NCBI RefSeq assembly: GCF_001858025.1 | Contig: NZ_LZQD01000002.1 | Location: 573,062 to 637,061, forward strand | Reading direction: 5' to 3' | Length of the DNA stretch: 64,000 nt | DNA from: Trichormus sp. NMC-1 | Lineage (GTDB): Bacteria; Cyanobacteriota; Cyanobacteriia; Cyanobacteriales; Nostocaceae | Notes under the pieces: model-generated | Database searches by the model: none | Seen by the model: the letters and a program-made list of their open reading frames with translations, nothing else | Told to the model about the DNA's origin: nothing | Made by a program: the position numbers and the translations under genes | Shown here: positions 27,582-36,882 of the stretch, piece by piece | Numbering within the stretch: position 1 is the first letter of the stretch | Layout: each line of letters begins with the position of its first letter

Positions 27582-28691
27582 GTGGATTTTTTGTCCGTTT
27601 TCTTGCAGGACTTTGTTAAGCAGTTGCAGTCCCCAACACTCGGCTTTTTGATTGGTGGGATGATCATTGCTGCCCTTGGTAGCGAATTGATAATTCCAGA
27701 ATCAATTTGTACGATCATCGTCTTCATGCTGCTCACCAAAATCGGTCTGACCGGTGGCATTGCGATCCGCAATTCCAATCTGATGGATATGGTGTTACCC
27801 GCATTGTTTTCTGTTGTCATAGGGATTCTGGTTGTATTCATCGCCCGCTTTACATTGGCCAAGCTGCCGAAAGTCAGAACCGTGGATGCGATCGCTACCG
27901 GGGGGTTGTTTGGTGCGGTGAGTGGCTCTACTATGGCTGCCGCCCTGACACTACTGGAAGAACAAAAAATCTTTTATGAAGCATGGACTGGCGCACTTTA
28001 TCCCTTCATGGATATTCCCGCGCTCGTAACTGCGATTGTTGTGGCCAATATTTACCTCAACAAGAAAAAGCGTAAAGAAGCAGCCGACTCTGCCATGCAG
28101 GAGTCTTTCAGCAAGCAGCCCATTGCGGCAGGTGATTATCCCAGCACCCGGCAAGAGTATCTCAACAAGCAGAAGGGGGATGCGGATAATCGTGTCAAGA
28201 TATGGCCGATTATCGAGGAAAGCCTCCGGGGTCCTGCCTTATCGGCAATGTTGTTAGGCCTCGCTCTTGGACTGTTCACCCAGCCGGAAAGTGTCTATAA
28301 AAGCTTCTATGATCCCGCCTTTCGCGGCTTGCTTTCGATCTTGATGCTGGTCATGGGTATGGAAGCTTGGTCAAGAATTGGCGAATTGCGTAAGGTGGCC
28401 CAATGGTACGTCGTGTATAGTGTGGTAGCACCGATTGTGCATGGGTTGCTCGCCTTCGGTCTAGGCATGATTGCCCACTACGCTACGGGATTTAGCATGG
28501 GCGGTGTTGTGGTCATGGCTGTCATCGCTTCCTCTAGTTCAGACATCTCAGGTCCTCCCACATTGCGAGCCGGTATCCCGTCAGCCAATCCATCCGCCTA
28601 TATAGGCGCGTCCACAGCCGTTGGTACGCCAATTGCGATCGGCGTGTGTATACCGTTATTTATCGGGCTTGCCCAGGCGATAGGCGGCTAA
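27582..28691 (+). CDS. sbtA: Sodium-dependent bicarbonate transporter SbtA
   Basis: A 369-residue membrane protein matching SbtA along its length: DFVKQLQSPTLGFLIGG, KIGLTGGIAIRNSN, GGLFGAVSGSTMAAALTLLE, YPFMDIPALVTAIVVANIYL, and the second-repeat SSSSDISGPPTLRAGIPSAN. SbtA imports HCO3- with Na+ at high affinity under low CO2. It starts at GTG 27582 after a near-perfect Shine-Dalgarno, AAGGAGG. sbtB follows after 85 bp. GC content is visibly higher than in the surrounding AT-rich genes and codon use differs, which suggests transfer from a GC-richer cyanobacterium. Confidence 0.95.
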   Translation: MDFLSVFLQDFVKQLQSPTLGFLIGGMIIAALGSELIIPESICTIIVFMLLTKIGLTGGIAIRNSNLMDMVLPALFSVVIGILVVFIARFTLAKLPKVRTVDAIATGGLFGAVSGSTMAAALTLLEEQKIFYEAWTGALYPFMDIPALVTAIVVANIYLNKKKRKEAADSAMQESFSKQPIAAGDYPSTRQEYLNKQKGDADNRVKIWPIIEESLRGPALSAMLLGLALGLFTQPESVYKSFYDPAFRGLLSILMLVMGMEAWSRIGELRKVAQWYVVYSVVAPIVHGLLAFGLGMIAHYATGFSMGGVVVMAVIASSSSDISGPPTLRAGIPSANPSAYIGASTAVGTPIAIGVCIPLFIGLAQAIGG

Positions 28692-28758
28692 TCCCAGACG
28701 GGTCGCGGTCAGTCGGGGCTCCATTGACCCGGCAGACCAAGTAGATTAATGTACATAA

Positions 28759-29109
<351 letters not shown>

Positions 29110-29128
29110 GTGGAAACGACGCAGACTT

Positions 29129-29158
29129 TAAAAGCCGGGGCGTGACCCTGGCTTTTTG
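29129..29158 (+). terminator. Rho-independent terminator of sbtA-sbtB
   Basis: Stem AGCCGGGG / CCCTGGCT with one G-T pair and a CGTGA loop, followed by TTTT. It lies 20 bp after the sbtB stop. Confidence 0.75.
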
Positions 29159-29165
29159 GTGGTCG

Positions 29166-29264
29166 TTACTCAAAACGTTAGTTGATTTAGATTATGCCCA
29201 AGCGGAGAAGCTGATTGTGATTCAAGATAATCTCAACACCCAATTCGCCCGCGTCACTCACTGA
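29166..29264 (+). pseudogene. IS630-like transposase C-terminal remnant
   Basis: A short frame with no start reads LLKTLVDLDYAQAEKLIVIQ and then DNLNTQFARVTH before a stop. The IVIQDNLNT part matches the DDE-region pattern of IS630-type transposases (consensus-like DNLNTH). No terminal inverted repeats were identified. It directly follows the foreign-looking sbtAB genes and may mark how they arrived. Confidence 0.6.
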
Positions 29265-30346
29265 CAACTAAGCTTGTCTCGATCCAGACAACCGCATCCA
29301 AAGCATAACCATCTTTGATCGGTTGCTTTTTTCATAAGTAGTCATGCAAAATAAATTTTATAGTTAGGATAGGGAACAGGGAACAGCATACAGATAACAA
29401 CTATAGAGATTCTTGTTTGTTCCAAAAATGTTAAATTAATTTTGCTCAGGTACTTAGTATCATCAGTCTTGACAATGAGACTATAAGGCTCAACAAGTTT
29501 TAAAATACCCGGAAATACAGGACAAGTGGTAACTTGGCGTTGCTGATTTCTGGGATAAAAACAATTTTGAATATATTTGAAACCCTTGTAGAGACGTTCC
29601 ATGGAACGTCTCTACACTCAAAAAACATCCCGCACTTATGCAACGCCAGTAGTAACTTTACCGAAGGGTGGGAAGACAATATATCGGAGAAATCGGTAAA
29701 ACAGATAATGGGATAGTAGTAGTATTTAAATATTACATTCAGAAATTAATATTTTGCGTGCTAAAGGCTGTATGCTATTTTTATTCAAATTCGTTCTAGG
29801 GTAAGTTCTGGTTTTTTGTTACTAGGATAAAATCTGTTACGTTTATTGTCGCGTACTTGCGTAAATGCACTCAAATCAAGCGCAACCAAGTAACAGTATC
29901 TTCCAGTAACCTAAAAATCTTTTTACCTAGTTTCACCTGATATAACACTTAATGTTCAACTGACTAAAATGCAAATGCCCAAAAATGATAACATTTTTTT
30001 AAAAAATCATTTTGCCAAATCTCATAGATATCTAAAATATATCTAGCCATTGCAAGTTTTATGGCAATTTTAGCAAACATACACACTAACAATCAGATAG
30101 AACTCAGTCTTTTAACGTGAGAGGAAAGTAGCTTAAACACTCCCAATATTTCAAAAAATGGGAGTTATAAAAGCCACCCAACTATTATCACTGTAAATAA
30201 ATATAACATGATTACGTTTTTCCTCACTATTTGAGTTTCTAGCAGAAGAGTGTAGATGTTTTTCTATGGCTAAAATTGTGAATTTAATTTAGACAGAAAC
30301 AACCCTGTCTCACCCATACAATTTTGTTGTCATTGAGCATCGACTT
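29265..30346. other. Long intergenic region upstream of bicA
   Basis: Contains a TTTGATCGGTTGCTTTTTT hairpin tail near 29310-29333, a MITE-like element (29535-29648), and a hairpin ACTCCCA/TGGGAGT near 30139-30168. The remainder is AT-rich leader of bicA. No gene is supported. Confidence 0.55.
29535..29648. mobile_element. 114-bp MITE-like element
   Basis: Terminal inverted repeats TGGCGTTGC / GCAACGCCA with partial extension to GGGAT/ATCCC. It carries inside it the perfect palindrome GTAGAGACGTTCC/GGAACGTCTCTAC, the same as in the 18041-18131 element. No coding capacity. Confidence 0.65.
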
Positions 30347-32017
30347 ATGCAAATAACCAATACTATCCATTTCCGTAATTTACGCGGTGATATTTTTGGT
30401 GGTGTTACCGCTGCCATTGTCTCTCTACCACTAGCTTTAGCATTTGGTGTCGCTTCCGGTGCAGGTCCAGTTGCCGGTCTTTATGGTGCTGTCTGTGTAG
30501 GCTTTTTTGCAGCATTATTTGGTGGTACACCAACTTTAATTTCTGAACCCACCGGACCAATGACTGTAGTCATCACCGGTATTATCAGTTCCCTAACAAC
30601 ACGTGACCCAGAAAATGGCATGGCCATGGCTTTTACTGTGGTCATGTTAGCGGGGATATTTCAAATTATCTTTGGCATTTTTAAGCTAGGGAAATATATC
30701 ACCCTTATGCCCTACAGCGTAATTTCTGGCTTTATGTCAGGAATTGGGGTGATTTTGATTATTTTGCAAATTGCCCCTTTCTTGGGACGGCCTAGCCCCA
30801 AAGGTGGAGTATTAGTAATAGTCCAAAACTTACCTGATTTATTAGGAAATATCAACCCGATTGCTTTGATTTTGGGTGTCATGACGGTGGCAATTATTTA
30901 TTTAACGCCATCAAAAGTTAAGCGAATTGTCCCCCCTCAGTTAATTGCATTAATAGCGGTGACAGTTGTTTCTTTGGTATTTTTTGGTGATGCAGATATT
31001 AAACGTATCGGTGTGATTGAAACTGGTTTACCAAAGATTCAACTGCCAACTTTCACATTATCAAACATCACCCTCATGTTAGTTGATGGGGTAATGTTGG
31101 GGATGTTAGGATGTATTGATACCCTATTAACTGCTGTGGTTGCTGATAGCTTAACCCGCACTGAACATAAATCTGATAAAGAATTAATTGGGCAAGGCAT
31201 CGCTAACGTAGTATCTGGTTTATGTGGTGGTTTACCCGGTGCTGGGGCAACAATGGGAACTGTTGTTAATATCCAAACTGGGGCGCAAACTGCGGTATCT
31301 GGTATTACTCGTGCTTTGGTATTGTTGGTTGTGGTTTTGGGTGCTGCTGGGATAACTCAAAGTATTCCGATGGCTGTATTAGCTGGTATCGCGCTAAAAG
31401 TGGGGGTTGATATTCTTGATTGGAGTTTCTTAAAACGCTCTCACAAAGTATCACTCAAGGGTTCAATCATCATGTATGGTGTTTTACTCTTGACTGTATT
31501 TGTAGACTTAATTGTGGCTGTGGGTGTGGGTGTATTTATTGCCAACATCTTAACTATTGAACGTCTTTCTAATATGCAGTCTGAGACAGTTAAGGCTATT
31601 AGTGATGCTGACGATGCAATTGATTTGACTCCAGAAGAGAAGAGCCTATTAGATCAAGCTAATGGTCGAGTATTACTATTCTACTTAAGTGGAGCGATGA
31701 TTTTTGGTGTTTCTAAGGCAATTTCTCGTGAACATAACGCCATCAAAGATTGTGATGTCATTGTTCTTGATTTGAGTGATGTACCTATGATGGGTGTAAC
31801 AGCTTCCTTAACTATTGAAAGTGCTATCAGAGAAGCTTGTGAAAAAGGTCGTCAAGTCATCATTGTTGGGGCTAAGGGTAAGATTAAGAAACGGTTGGAA
31901 AATTTAGGAGTGTTGAGTTTATTACCTCCTCATCACCTAATGATAGACCGGAAGGAAGCATTACAACAAGCTGTTTCTTTAGTTGATAGCTTACAGATGA
32001 ATACCCCCATTTCCTAA
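30347..32017 (+). CDS. bicA: SulP-family bicarbonate transporter BicA
   Basis: A 556-residue SulP transporter with about 12-14 membrane segments. It starts NLRGDIFGGVTAAIVSLPLA, has AFGVASGAGPVAGLYGA and FGGTPTLISEPTGPMTVVIT, and ends in a cytoplasmic STAS domain from about residue 430 (VLLFYLSGAMIFGVSKAISR, VIVLDLSDVPMMGVTASLTI). These fit BicA, the low-affinity, high-flux Na+-dependent HCO3- transporter; a sulfate transporter is the alternative. The genomic context with cmpA and sbtAB favours bicarbonate. A hairpin (32056-32082) and a cmpD-like tail follow. Composition is like the host genome, unlike sbtAB. Confidence 0.85.
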   Translation: MQITNTIHFRNLRGDIFGGVTAAIVSLPLALAFGVASGAGPVAGLYGAVCVGFFAALFGGTPTLISEPTGPMTVVITGIISSLTTRDPENGMAMAFTVVMLAGIFQIIFGIFKLGKYITLMPYSVISGFMSGIGVILIILQIAPFLGRPSPKGGVLVIVQNLPDLLGNINPIALILGVMTVAIIYLTPSKVKRIVPPQLIALIAVTVVSLVFFGDADIKRIGVIETGLPKIQLPTFTLSNITLMLVDGVMLGMLGCIDTLLTAVVADSLTRTEHKSDKELIGQGIANVVSGLCGGLPGAGATMGTVVNIQTGAQTAVSGITRALVLLVVVLGAAGITQSIPMAVLAGIALKVGVDILDWSFLKRSHKVSLKGSIIMYGVLLLTVFVDLIVAVGVGVFIANILTIERLSNMQSETVKAISDADDAIDLTPEEKSLLDQANGRVLLFYLSGAMIFGVSKAISREHNAIKDCDVIVLDLSDVPMMGVTASLTIESAIREACEKGRQVIIVGAKGKIKKRLENLGVLSLLPPHHLMIDRKEALQQAVSLVDSLQMNTPIS

Positions 32018-32055
32018 CCACTAATATCAATACTTAACTTGTCGTGAACAACAAA

Positions 32056-32082
32056 ATCCCCGATTTCTAACAAGTCGGGGAT
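32056..32082 (+). terminator. Hairpin after bicA
   Basis: ATCCCCGA / TCGGGGAT with an 11-nt loop. No T-run, so it is a weak terminator or dispersed palindrome. Confidence 0.4.
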
Positions 32083-32084
32083 CT

Positions 32085-32174
32085 GAGATCATAGAAGAGC
32101 CTCAATATTATCAACTGCGGAACTATGAGTTAGATTTTTTGTTTAATCGTTTCGCTCATGATGATGTCGGTTAG
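32085..32174 (+). pseudogene. C-terminal tail of a second cmpD/nrtD-like ATPase
   Basis: The frame reads EIIEEPQYYQLRNYELDFLF and NRFAHDDVG before TAG. It is nearly the same peptide as the end of the cmpD remnant at 26748 (EDPQYYQLRNYALDFLF...). DNA differs at many third positions, so it is a diverged paralogue rather than a recent copy. Only the last ~29 codons survive. Confidence 0.8.
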
Positions 32175-32319
32175 TATATTTTGGGCGAACTAATTAATGT
32201 TCGCCTATATTTTTTTAAATATTTCGTTCACTAATCAATTTTTAGTTGTGTATGAAGATCATCTAGTGGTGATTCTGGTAATTTAGGGAGAATTGATTCC
32301 TCTTCTAAATTGGCTTCTA

Positions 32320-32485
32320 AGAGGATGTTTGAAAAGTTGCAAATTATACTCTAAACCCCTCTCCAAACCTCTCCCCCACAGGGAGAGAGGCTTTGATTCT
32401 TACTCCCCTTCCCTGGTAGGGAAGGGGTTGGGGGTTAGATTCTGAGACTTTTGATGTTACCAAAAATACTTTTAAAACATCCTCT
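32320..32485. mobile_element. MITE-like element with nested cyanobacterial repeat
   Basis: Ends AGAGGATGTTTGAAAAGT / ACTTTTAAAACATCCTCT are near-perfect inverted repeats. Inside lies a CTCTCCAAACCTCTCCCC...GGGAAGGGGTTGGGGG core also present in the 33010-33148 MITE and at the window end. A CTAAG direct repeat flanks it. Confidence 0.7.
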
Positions 32486-32606
32486 AAGCGACAGCGCAAC
32501 CCAACAACAGCTTAACCAACCCACTCAAAGCAGTTACCAAAAAATACTTGACAAATACCACCAATCATAATTAACATCGAATTAGATGCTAATTAAACTT
32601 GTGGAT

Positions 32607-32900
32607 ATGATCAACCTTACTAAAGATATACATTCCCTCACCGACTTTAAGCGGAATACCACTGAATTTATACAACGGATTAAAAAAACAAAACATCCCT
32701 TAGTTCTTACTGTCAACGGAAAAGCCGAGTTAGTTGTTCAAGATGCAGAATCTTATCAAGAACTTTTAGATGCTGTTGAGTTAGTAGAAACTTTAAAAGG
32801 TATTAAACTTGGCTTAGAACAAATGCAGAAAGGTGAAGGAAAAAAAGCCGAAGATTTCTTTAATGAACTATTTAATAAATTAGATAGTTCCAATGAATGA
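32607..32900 (+). CDS. Phd/YefM-type antitoxin
   Basis: A 97-residue antitoxin. The N-terminal Phd/YefM DNA-binding fold is visible in DIHSLTDFKRNTTEFIQRIK and KHPLVLTVNGKAELVVQDAE. The acidic/amphipathic C-terminus would wrap the toxin. The ATG at 32607 (MINLTKD) is preferred to 32586 because families start there. It overlaps the toxin start by 8 bp. Its toxin is interrupted by a MITE, so the antitoxin is now probably an orphan regulator. Confidence 0.88.
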   Translation: MINLTKDIHSLTDFKRNTTEFIQRIKKTKHPLVLTVNGKAELVVQDAESYQELLDAVELVETLKGIKLGLEQMQKGEGKKAEDFFNELFNKLDSSNE

Positions 32901-33360
32901 TAAATATCAAATTATCATCCAACCAGAAGCGCAGAAAGCAATAGAAGACGCTTATTTCTGGTTTAGTAATATTTCTCACCAAAAGGCTAGAACATGGTTA
33001 GAAGGATTAAGTAGGTGGGCGTTAAAAAATATAATATAGACCTAACCCCCCAGCCCCCTTCCCTACCAGGGAAGTGGGAGTCAAAGCCTCTCCCCTTGTA
33101 GGGGAGAGGTTTGGAGAGAGGTTTTATATTTAATTGCGCCAAGCTACTTATATAAATCTATTATATCACTAGAAAAAATGCCTTCTCGTTGTTCTCTAGC
33201 ATTTGACAATGAATTTTTTGATCAAGAAATTCGACAACTTATATATGGAAAGGGACGAAACGCCTATCGAATTATTTTTACAATTGTTGATGATAATATT
33301 CAGATTATTTTTGTGGGACACACTGCTCAAAAACCAATAAGCGACGAAGAATCAGAATAA
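32893..33360 (+). pseudogene. RelE/ParE-type toxin interrupted by a MITE
   Basis: Reads MNDKYQIIIQPEAQKAIEDA and on to ARTWLEGL, then stops inside an inserted 139-bp element. The second half resumes after it: YKSIISLEKMPSRCSLAFDN ... YGKGRNAYRIIFTIVDDN and VGHTAQKP. Removing bases 33010-33150 (element plus one TA) joins the two halves in frame to a normal ~108-residue ParE-like toxin. As it stands the gene cannot make the toxin. The ATG at 33178 could start only a 60-residue C-terminal fragment. Confidence 0.9.
33010..33148. mobile_element. 139-bp MITE with TA target duplication
   Basis: Starts AGTAGGTGGGCGTTAAAA and ends TTTAATTGCGCCAAGCTACT. The ends are imperfect inverted repeats of about 24 bp. 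TA dinucleotides flank both sides (33008-33009 and 33149-33150), as in IS630/Tc1-mariner-type transposition. The core carries the same GGGAAGTGGGAGTCAAAGCC type of sequence as other elements. No ORF, so it is non-autonomous. Confidence 0.88.
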
Positions 33361-33364
33361 GTAA

Positions 33365-33456
33365 TGTAGGTTGGGTTAAGCAACAGTGCAACCCAACAAA
33401 AATATTCATCATCAAGTTTAATAATGTTGGGTTTCCTTGCGTCAACCCAACCTACA
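33365..33456. repeat. GTAGGTTGGGTT palindromic element
   Basis: TGTAGGTTGGGTTAAGCAA ... TTGCGTCAACCCAACCTACA: near-perfect terminal inverted repeats with inner copies of CAACCCAAC. This palindrome type is common between genes in cyanobacteria. Confidence 0.75.
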
Positions 33457-33509
33457 GAAATAAATATTAGCAATCTGAGAAATTTTTAATCAAGCTGTGA
33501 AAATGAAAG

Positions 33510-33612
33510 TGTCAGAATCAGGATGCCCAGGATTCAAGGATTAACAGGATAAAAAAATTAATGAATACAAAATCCTGTAAATCTTCAAATCCTGTAAATC
33601 CTGATTCTGACA
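33510..33612. repeat. 103-bp element with 15-bp perfect inverted ends
   Basis: TGTCAGAATCAGGAT ... ATCCTGATTCTGACA. The interior has AATCCTGTAAATC repeats. It ends 17 bp before the 3' end of the permease gene. MITE-like, no coding capacity. Confidence 0.75.
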
Positions 33613-33628
33613 ATAAAAAACTCAATAA

Positions 33629-34834
33629 TTACGCACTTCTGAGAGCGACAATTGGGTCTAACATAGCAGCTTGTCGGGCAGGAAATACACCAAAAATTAA
33701 ACCTATACTACCAGATATTCCCACTGCTACAACAATCGCATAGAGAGGAAATTGAGGAGTCAAAGGCGTGAAAAATGCTAAGGGTATAGTTCCGCCAACT
33801 CCTAAAATTATTCCCAGCAAACAGCCGGAAAGAGATAGAATAATTGCCTCAATTAAAAACTGCACTAAAATATCATTCTGAGTTGCGCCCACAGCCTTGC
33901 GTAAACCAATTTCCTGAGTGCGTTCAGTCACAGAAACTAACATAATATTCATAATCCCAATCCCACCAACTAACAAAGAAATGGCAGCAATCAAGGCTAA
34001 TAATAACGATAAAATACCAGTCACCTGCACTACTAATTCTTGAAACTTTTTATTAGCGAAAACAGCTATATCTTTTTTACCATGCAGTCGAGAAAGAACA
34101 TTAGTAATTTGAAAACCCGCAGCGCGAACACTATCTCTATTTTTGGCAGTCACTAAAATATAACTAATAGGAATATCAGATATTGATCTGCGTCCAACTA
34201 ACCTATTAGCAAATGTTGTTAATGGCACAATTGCAGTTTGATCCAAATTATCCCCAGCAAATGCACCTTTTGATTGCAACAAACCAATAACTTGAAACGA
34301 TATATTATTAATCATCACTTCTTGCCCAACAGGATTTTCATCACCGAACAACTTCCGGCTAGTTTCTGCACCTAAAACAGTGACTTGAGCCTGTTGTTGC
34401 TGTTGTGTTTGATTAAACATTCTGCCAGTGACAAGAACAAGATTCTGTACAGCGAGCAAATCAGATGTAGTGCCTCTAACAGTTGTGGATGTTAATTTAT
34501 TTTTAAAGCTAATTGACATTTTCTGCTCATCTACAGGAGCAACTTGGCTAACACTAGGAACTTGAGCTTTAATTGCTTCTGCGTCTGACAGCACCAATTG
34601 AGCATCAGGAAATTTCATCCCCTCCTCATCTTCAAAATTACTATACACCGTGAGTTGATTTGCTCCAAATGCCTCAAGTTTTCCCAACACAAGATTCTGT
34701 GCGCCTTGTCCAATACCAATCATACTAATAACAGAAGCATTGCCAATAATTATTCCCAACATTGTTAGTCCGCTACGGAGTTTATTAGCAGCGAGAGTGG
34801 CAAAAGCCATGTTCACACTTTCCACCAAATTCAT
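33629..34834 (-). CDS. MacB/FtsX-type ABC transporter permease
   Basis: A 401-residue permease. An N-terminal membrane helix (KLRSGLTMLGIIIGNASVIS) is followed by a large MacB-PCD-type extracytoplasmic domain, then three C-terminal helices of the FtsX domain (LLLALIAAISLLVGGIGIMN, ERTQEIGLRKAVGATQ). No ATP-binding domain is present, so it needs a separate ATPase. The HlyD-type adaptor gene lies upstream, but an IS607 remnant sits between them where the ATPase gene usually is. It may be part of the export machinery of the adjacent peptide cluster. Confidence 0.88.
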   Translation of the reverse strand: MNLVESVNMAFATLAANKLRSGLTMLGIIIGNASVISMIGIGQGAQNLVLGKLEAFGANQLTVYSNFEDEEGMKFPDAQLVLSDAEAIKAQVPSVSQVAPVDEQKMSISFKNKLTSTTVRGTTSDLLAVQNLVLVTGRMFNQTQQQQQAQVTVLGAETSRKLFGDENPVGQEVMINNISFQVIGLLQSKGAFAGDNLDQTAIVPLTTFANRLVGRRSISDIPISYILVTAKNRDSVRAAGFQITNVLSRLHGKKDIAVFANKKFQELVVQVTGILSLLLALIAAISLLVGGIGIMNIMLVSVTERTQEIGLRKAVGATQNDILVQFLIEAIILSLSGCLLGIILGVGGTIPLAFFTPLTPQFPLYAIVVAVGISGSIGLIFGVFPARQAAMLDPIVALRSA

Positions 34835-34947
34835 ACTCCCCTCCCAGCATAAAATAACTTAATTTCTTCTTCCGATACTTTTTTGCTACGCAACGCTTCG
34901 AGAACGCGTCTATCCCGACGATCAATATGTCTCTCAACTAATCGCAT
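34831..34947 (-). pseudogene. tnpB: Truncated IS607 tnpB start
   Basis: A 38-codon frame begins MRLVERHI, the typical TnpB N-terminus, in the 10-bp overlap with the end of tnpA that is usual for IS607. It then runs into unrelated sequence (DRRDRRVLEALRSKKVSEEE), including a GCTACGCAACGCTTCGAGAACGC-type dispersed repeat, and stops in the permease start codon (ATGA). Nearly the whole tnpB and the right end are missing. Confidence 0.6.
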
Positions 34948-35501
34948 TCTGACTCCAGGCACTTAACAATACATTCTGTTTTTCTCTTTCTTTTTCTTAA
35001 TCCATAAATTCTTGCACAGAAGCTAGTTATGATTGAAAGAAAATCTTGCATAATATCTTCTGTTTCTTCTTCTGCGAGATTTACTACTTCAATATCCTTA
35101 CCTTGCTTGTTGAGTAAAACCTTTAAATAATTAAAACCAATTCTAGTTAATCTATCTTTATGTTCAACAACAATTATTTTATAGTCATCTTCATTAAGCA
35201 ATGCAACTAATTTTTTCCGGTTATCATTAACGCCACTGCCTACTTCTTTAACTATCTTTTTAATTTGATAGCCTTTAGCTTCACAGTAGCGTACAAGTCT
35301 TAGAGCTTGACTGTCTAAGTTAGTTTTATTTTCAGAACTTGAGACTCTTGCATAAATAACAACACCCTCTACAGTTTTTTGTACGTCAACAATGACTGTA
35401 CCTGTAGGCAACTGTGTAGCTTTAAGTTCTCCACGTTTCCACATTCTCCAGGCAGTCTGATAGCTTATTCCTTTTGATTTGGCATAGTCAGATAATTTCA
35501 T
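34938..35501 (-). CDS. tnpA: IS607-family serine recombinase TnpA
   Basis: A 187-residue IS607 TnpA. A MerR-like DNA-binding start (LSDYAKSKGISYQTAWRMWK) is followed by a serine-resolvase domain (GVVIYARVSSSENKTNLDSQ with the nucleophile serine, then VVEHKDRLTRIGFNYL). It looks intact. tnpB is truncated to its first codons. Insertion separates the HlyD adaptor from the permease, so transcription through the exporter operon is probably altered. Confidence 0.9.
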   Translation of the reverse strand: MKLSDYAKSKGISYQTAWRMWKRGELKATQLPTGTVIVDVQKTVEGVVIYARVSSSENKTNLDSQALRLVRYCEAKGYQIKKIVKEVGSGVNDNRKKLVALLNEDDYKIIVVEHKDRLTRIGFNYLKVLLNKQGKDIEVVNLAEEETEDIMQDFLSIITSFCARIYGLRKRKRKTECIVKCLESECD

Positions 35502-35554
35502 TTCTGAATAATACCACAGATATTAATATTTGACTATATATGACTATATTTTTG

Positions 35555-36868
35555 TTATTCAAATCCAATACCATCAATCAATTGGTTCGGTGGTGGTTGA
35601 ATAAAAACCCGTTCACCTTCAGAAAGTCCCCCCAAAATCTGGGTTTTATCTCCAGAAGTAATTCCTACCTGTACCGGATGAAATTTTGCTTGATCATCTT
35701 TATCTGGTAACAGTACACCCACCTGCCCTTTTTTACCAGAAACCACAGCAGCCGAAGGAATTACCAAAGCATTGCGAATGTCATTCACCATAAAAGTTAA
35801 CTTGACATTTAGCCCTACCTTGAGTTTATCTTGACCTGTTGCCAAACCAACTTTGACCCGCAGAAATGTAACATTTTCTTCCTTAACTCCTCTAGGAGCA
35901 ATCAAGCGAACTCGCCCTTGAAAAACTTGCTCAGGAAAAGCATCAAGCCGAATTTCCACAGGCTGATTTTGCTTAATTTGCGCCATATTTACTTCGGGAA
36001 CTTTAGCTTCTATCTCTAACCCACTGGCTAATTCGGCAATGGAGGCACTAGTTCCCCCTTCATTGGTAGAAACAGAAGTATTTGGGGTTACGAAGTCGCC
36101 TTCTTGGGCAAAACGCCTTGTAATCAACCCAGAGAAAGGGGCGCGGATAAAAGTATTTTCTAACTGAGTTTCGTAAAATTGTAATTGGGCAGTTGCTTGA
36201 GCTACCTCAGCTGCGGCCTTGGTAATTTCCTCAGCCGGATAGCCAAAAAGTTGTTTTTTCAGTTGTTGTTGAGCAGATATCAGACTAAATTTAGCTTGTT
36301 CTAAGTTATCCTTGGCGCTTTGTTCTTCATTCAAAACTGCATCCAAATCATCACGGGATATCGCCCCTTGAGATACAGGATATTCCCTGCGCTTGACTCG
36401 TTGAGTGGCTAATGACAAGCGAGATTGAGCTTCCCGCACTTGCGCTGTGTATTTATTTACATCAGCTTGAGCGATCGCAATTTCTTCTGGTCTATAACCA
36501 TTGCGCTTTTCTTGTAAATCGGCTTTTGCCTTCAATAACAACGCCCGATACTGATTCACCTGGGCTTGAAATGCTTGCCGCTCCATTTCTGCGATTAATT
36601 GTCCTTTTTGGACAAAACTACCTTCATCTACATAGAGTTTGGCGATTCGACCTGCTTCTCTCGGTCCGATATTAATTTTGCGGACTGGTTGAACGACTCC
36701 ATTGGTTTTGATTTTAATGTTTAAGTTGCTGGTAGTGACAGGGACTGTCAAGTCTGTAATATCATCTTTACGGGCTTGATACCAATGGCTGAAGTAAGCA
36801 ATACCAATTCCAGATAAACTAAATACAGTCAGCCCGATTAGCCAAGGAATCGGATTTTTGATGTTCAT
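35555..36868 (-). CDS. HlyD/MacA-type periplasmic adaptor
   Basis: A 437-residue membrane-fusion protein. It has an N-terminal anchor (IPWLIGLTVFSLSGIGIAYF), a split lipoyl domain (RIAKLYVDEGSFVQKGQLIA ... FIRAPFSGLITRRFAQEGDF), a long coiled-coil hairpin between, and a C-terminal beta-barrel region (VEIRLDAFPEQVFQGRVRLI). Such proteins link an inner-membrane exporter to an outer-membrane channel. The ABC exporter gene lies 14 bp upstream and is surely co-transcribed. With the divergent precursor gene it suggests export of the modified peptide. Confidence 0.9.
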   Translation of the reverse strand: MNIKNPIPWLIGLTVFSLSGIGIAYFSHWYQARKDDITDLTVPVTTSNLNIKIKTNGVVQPVRKINIGPREAGRIAKLYVDEGSFVQKGQLIAEMERQAFQAQVNQYRALLLKAKADLQEKRNGYRPEEIAIAQADVNKYTAQVREAQSRLSLATQRVKRREYPVSQGAISRDDLDAVLNEEQSAKDNLEQAKFSLISAQQQLKKQLFGYPAEEITKAAAEVAQATAQLQFYETQLENTFIRAPFSGLITRRFAQEGDFVTPNTSVSTNEGGTSASIAELASGLEIEAKVPEVNMAQIKQNQPVEIRLDAFPEQVFQGRVRLIAPRGVKEENVTFLRVKVGLATGQDKLKVGLNVKLTFMVNDIRNALVIPSAAVVSGKKGQVGVLLPDKDDQAKFHPVQVGITSGDKTQILGGLSEGERVFIQPPPNQLIDGIGFE

Positions 36869-36882
36869 GGCTGATGAGTATC

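Noticed and set aside
29342..29602. 86-codon minus-strand ORF
   Set aside because: Overlaps a MITE and has no recognisable domain or ribosome-binding site.
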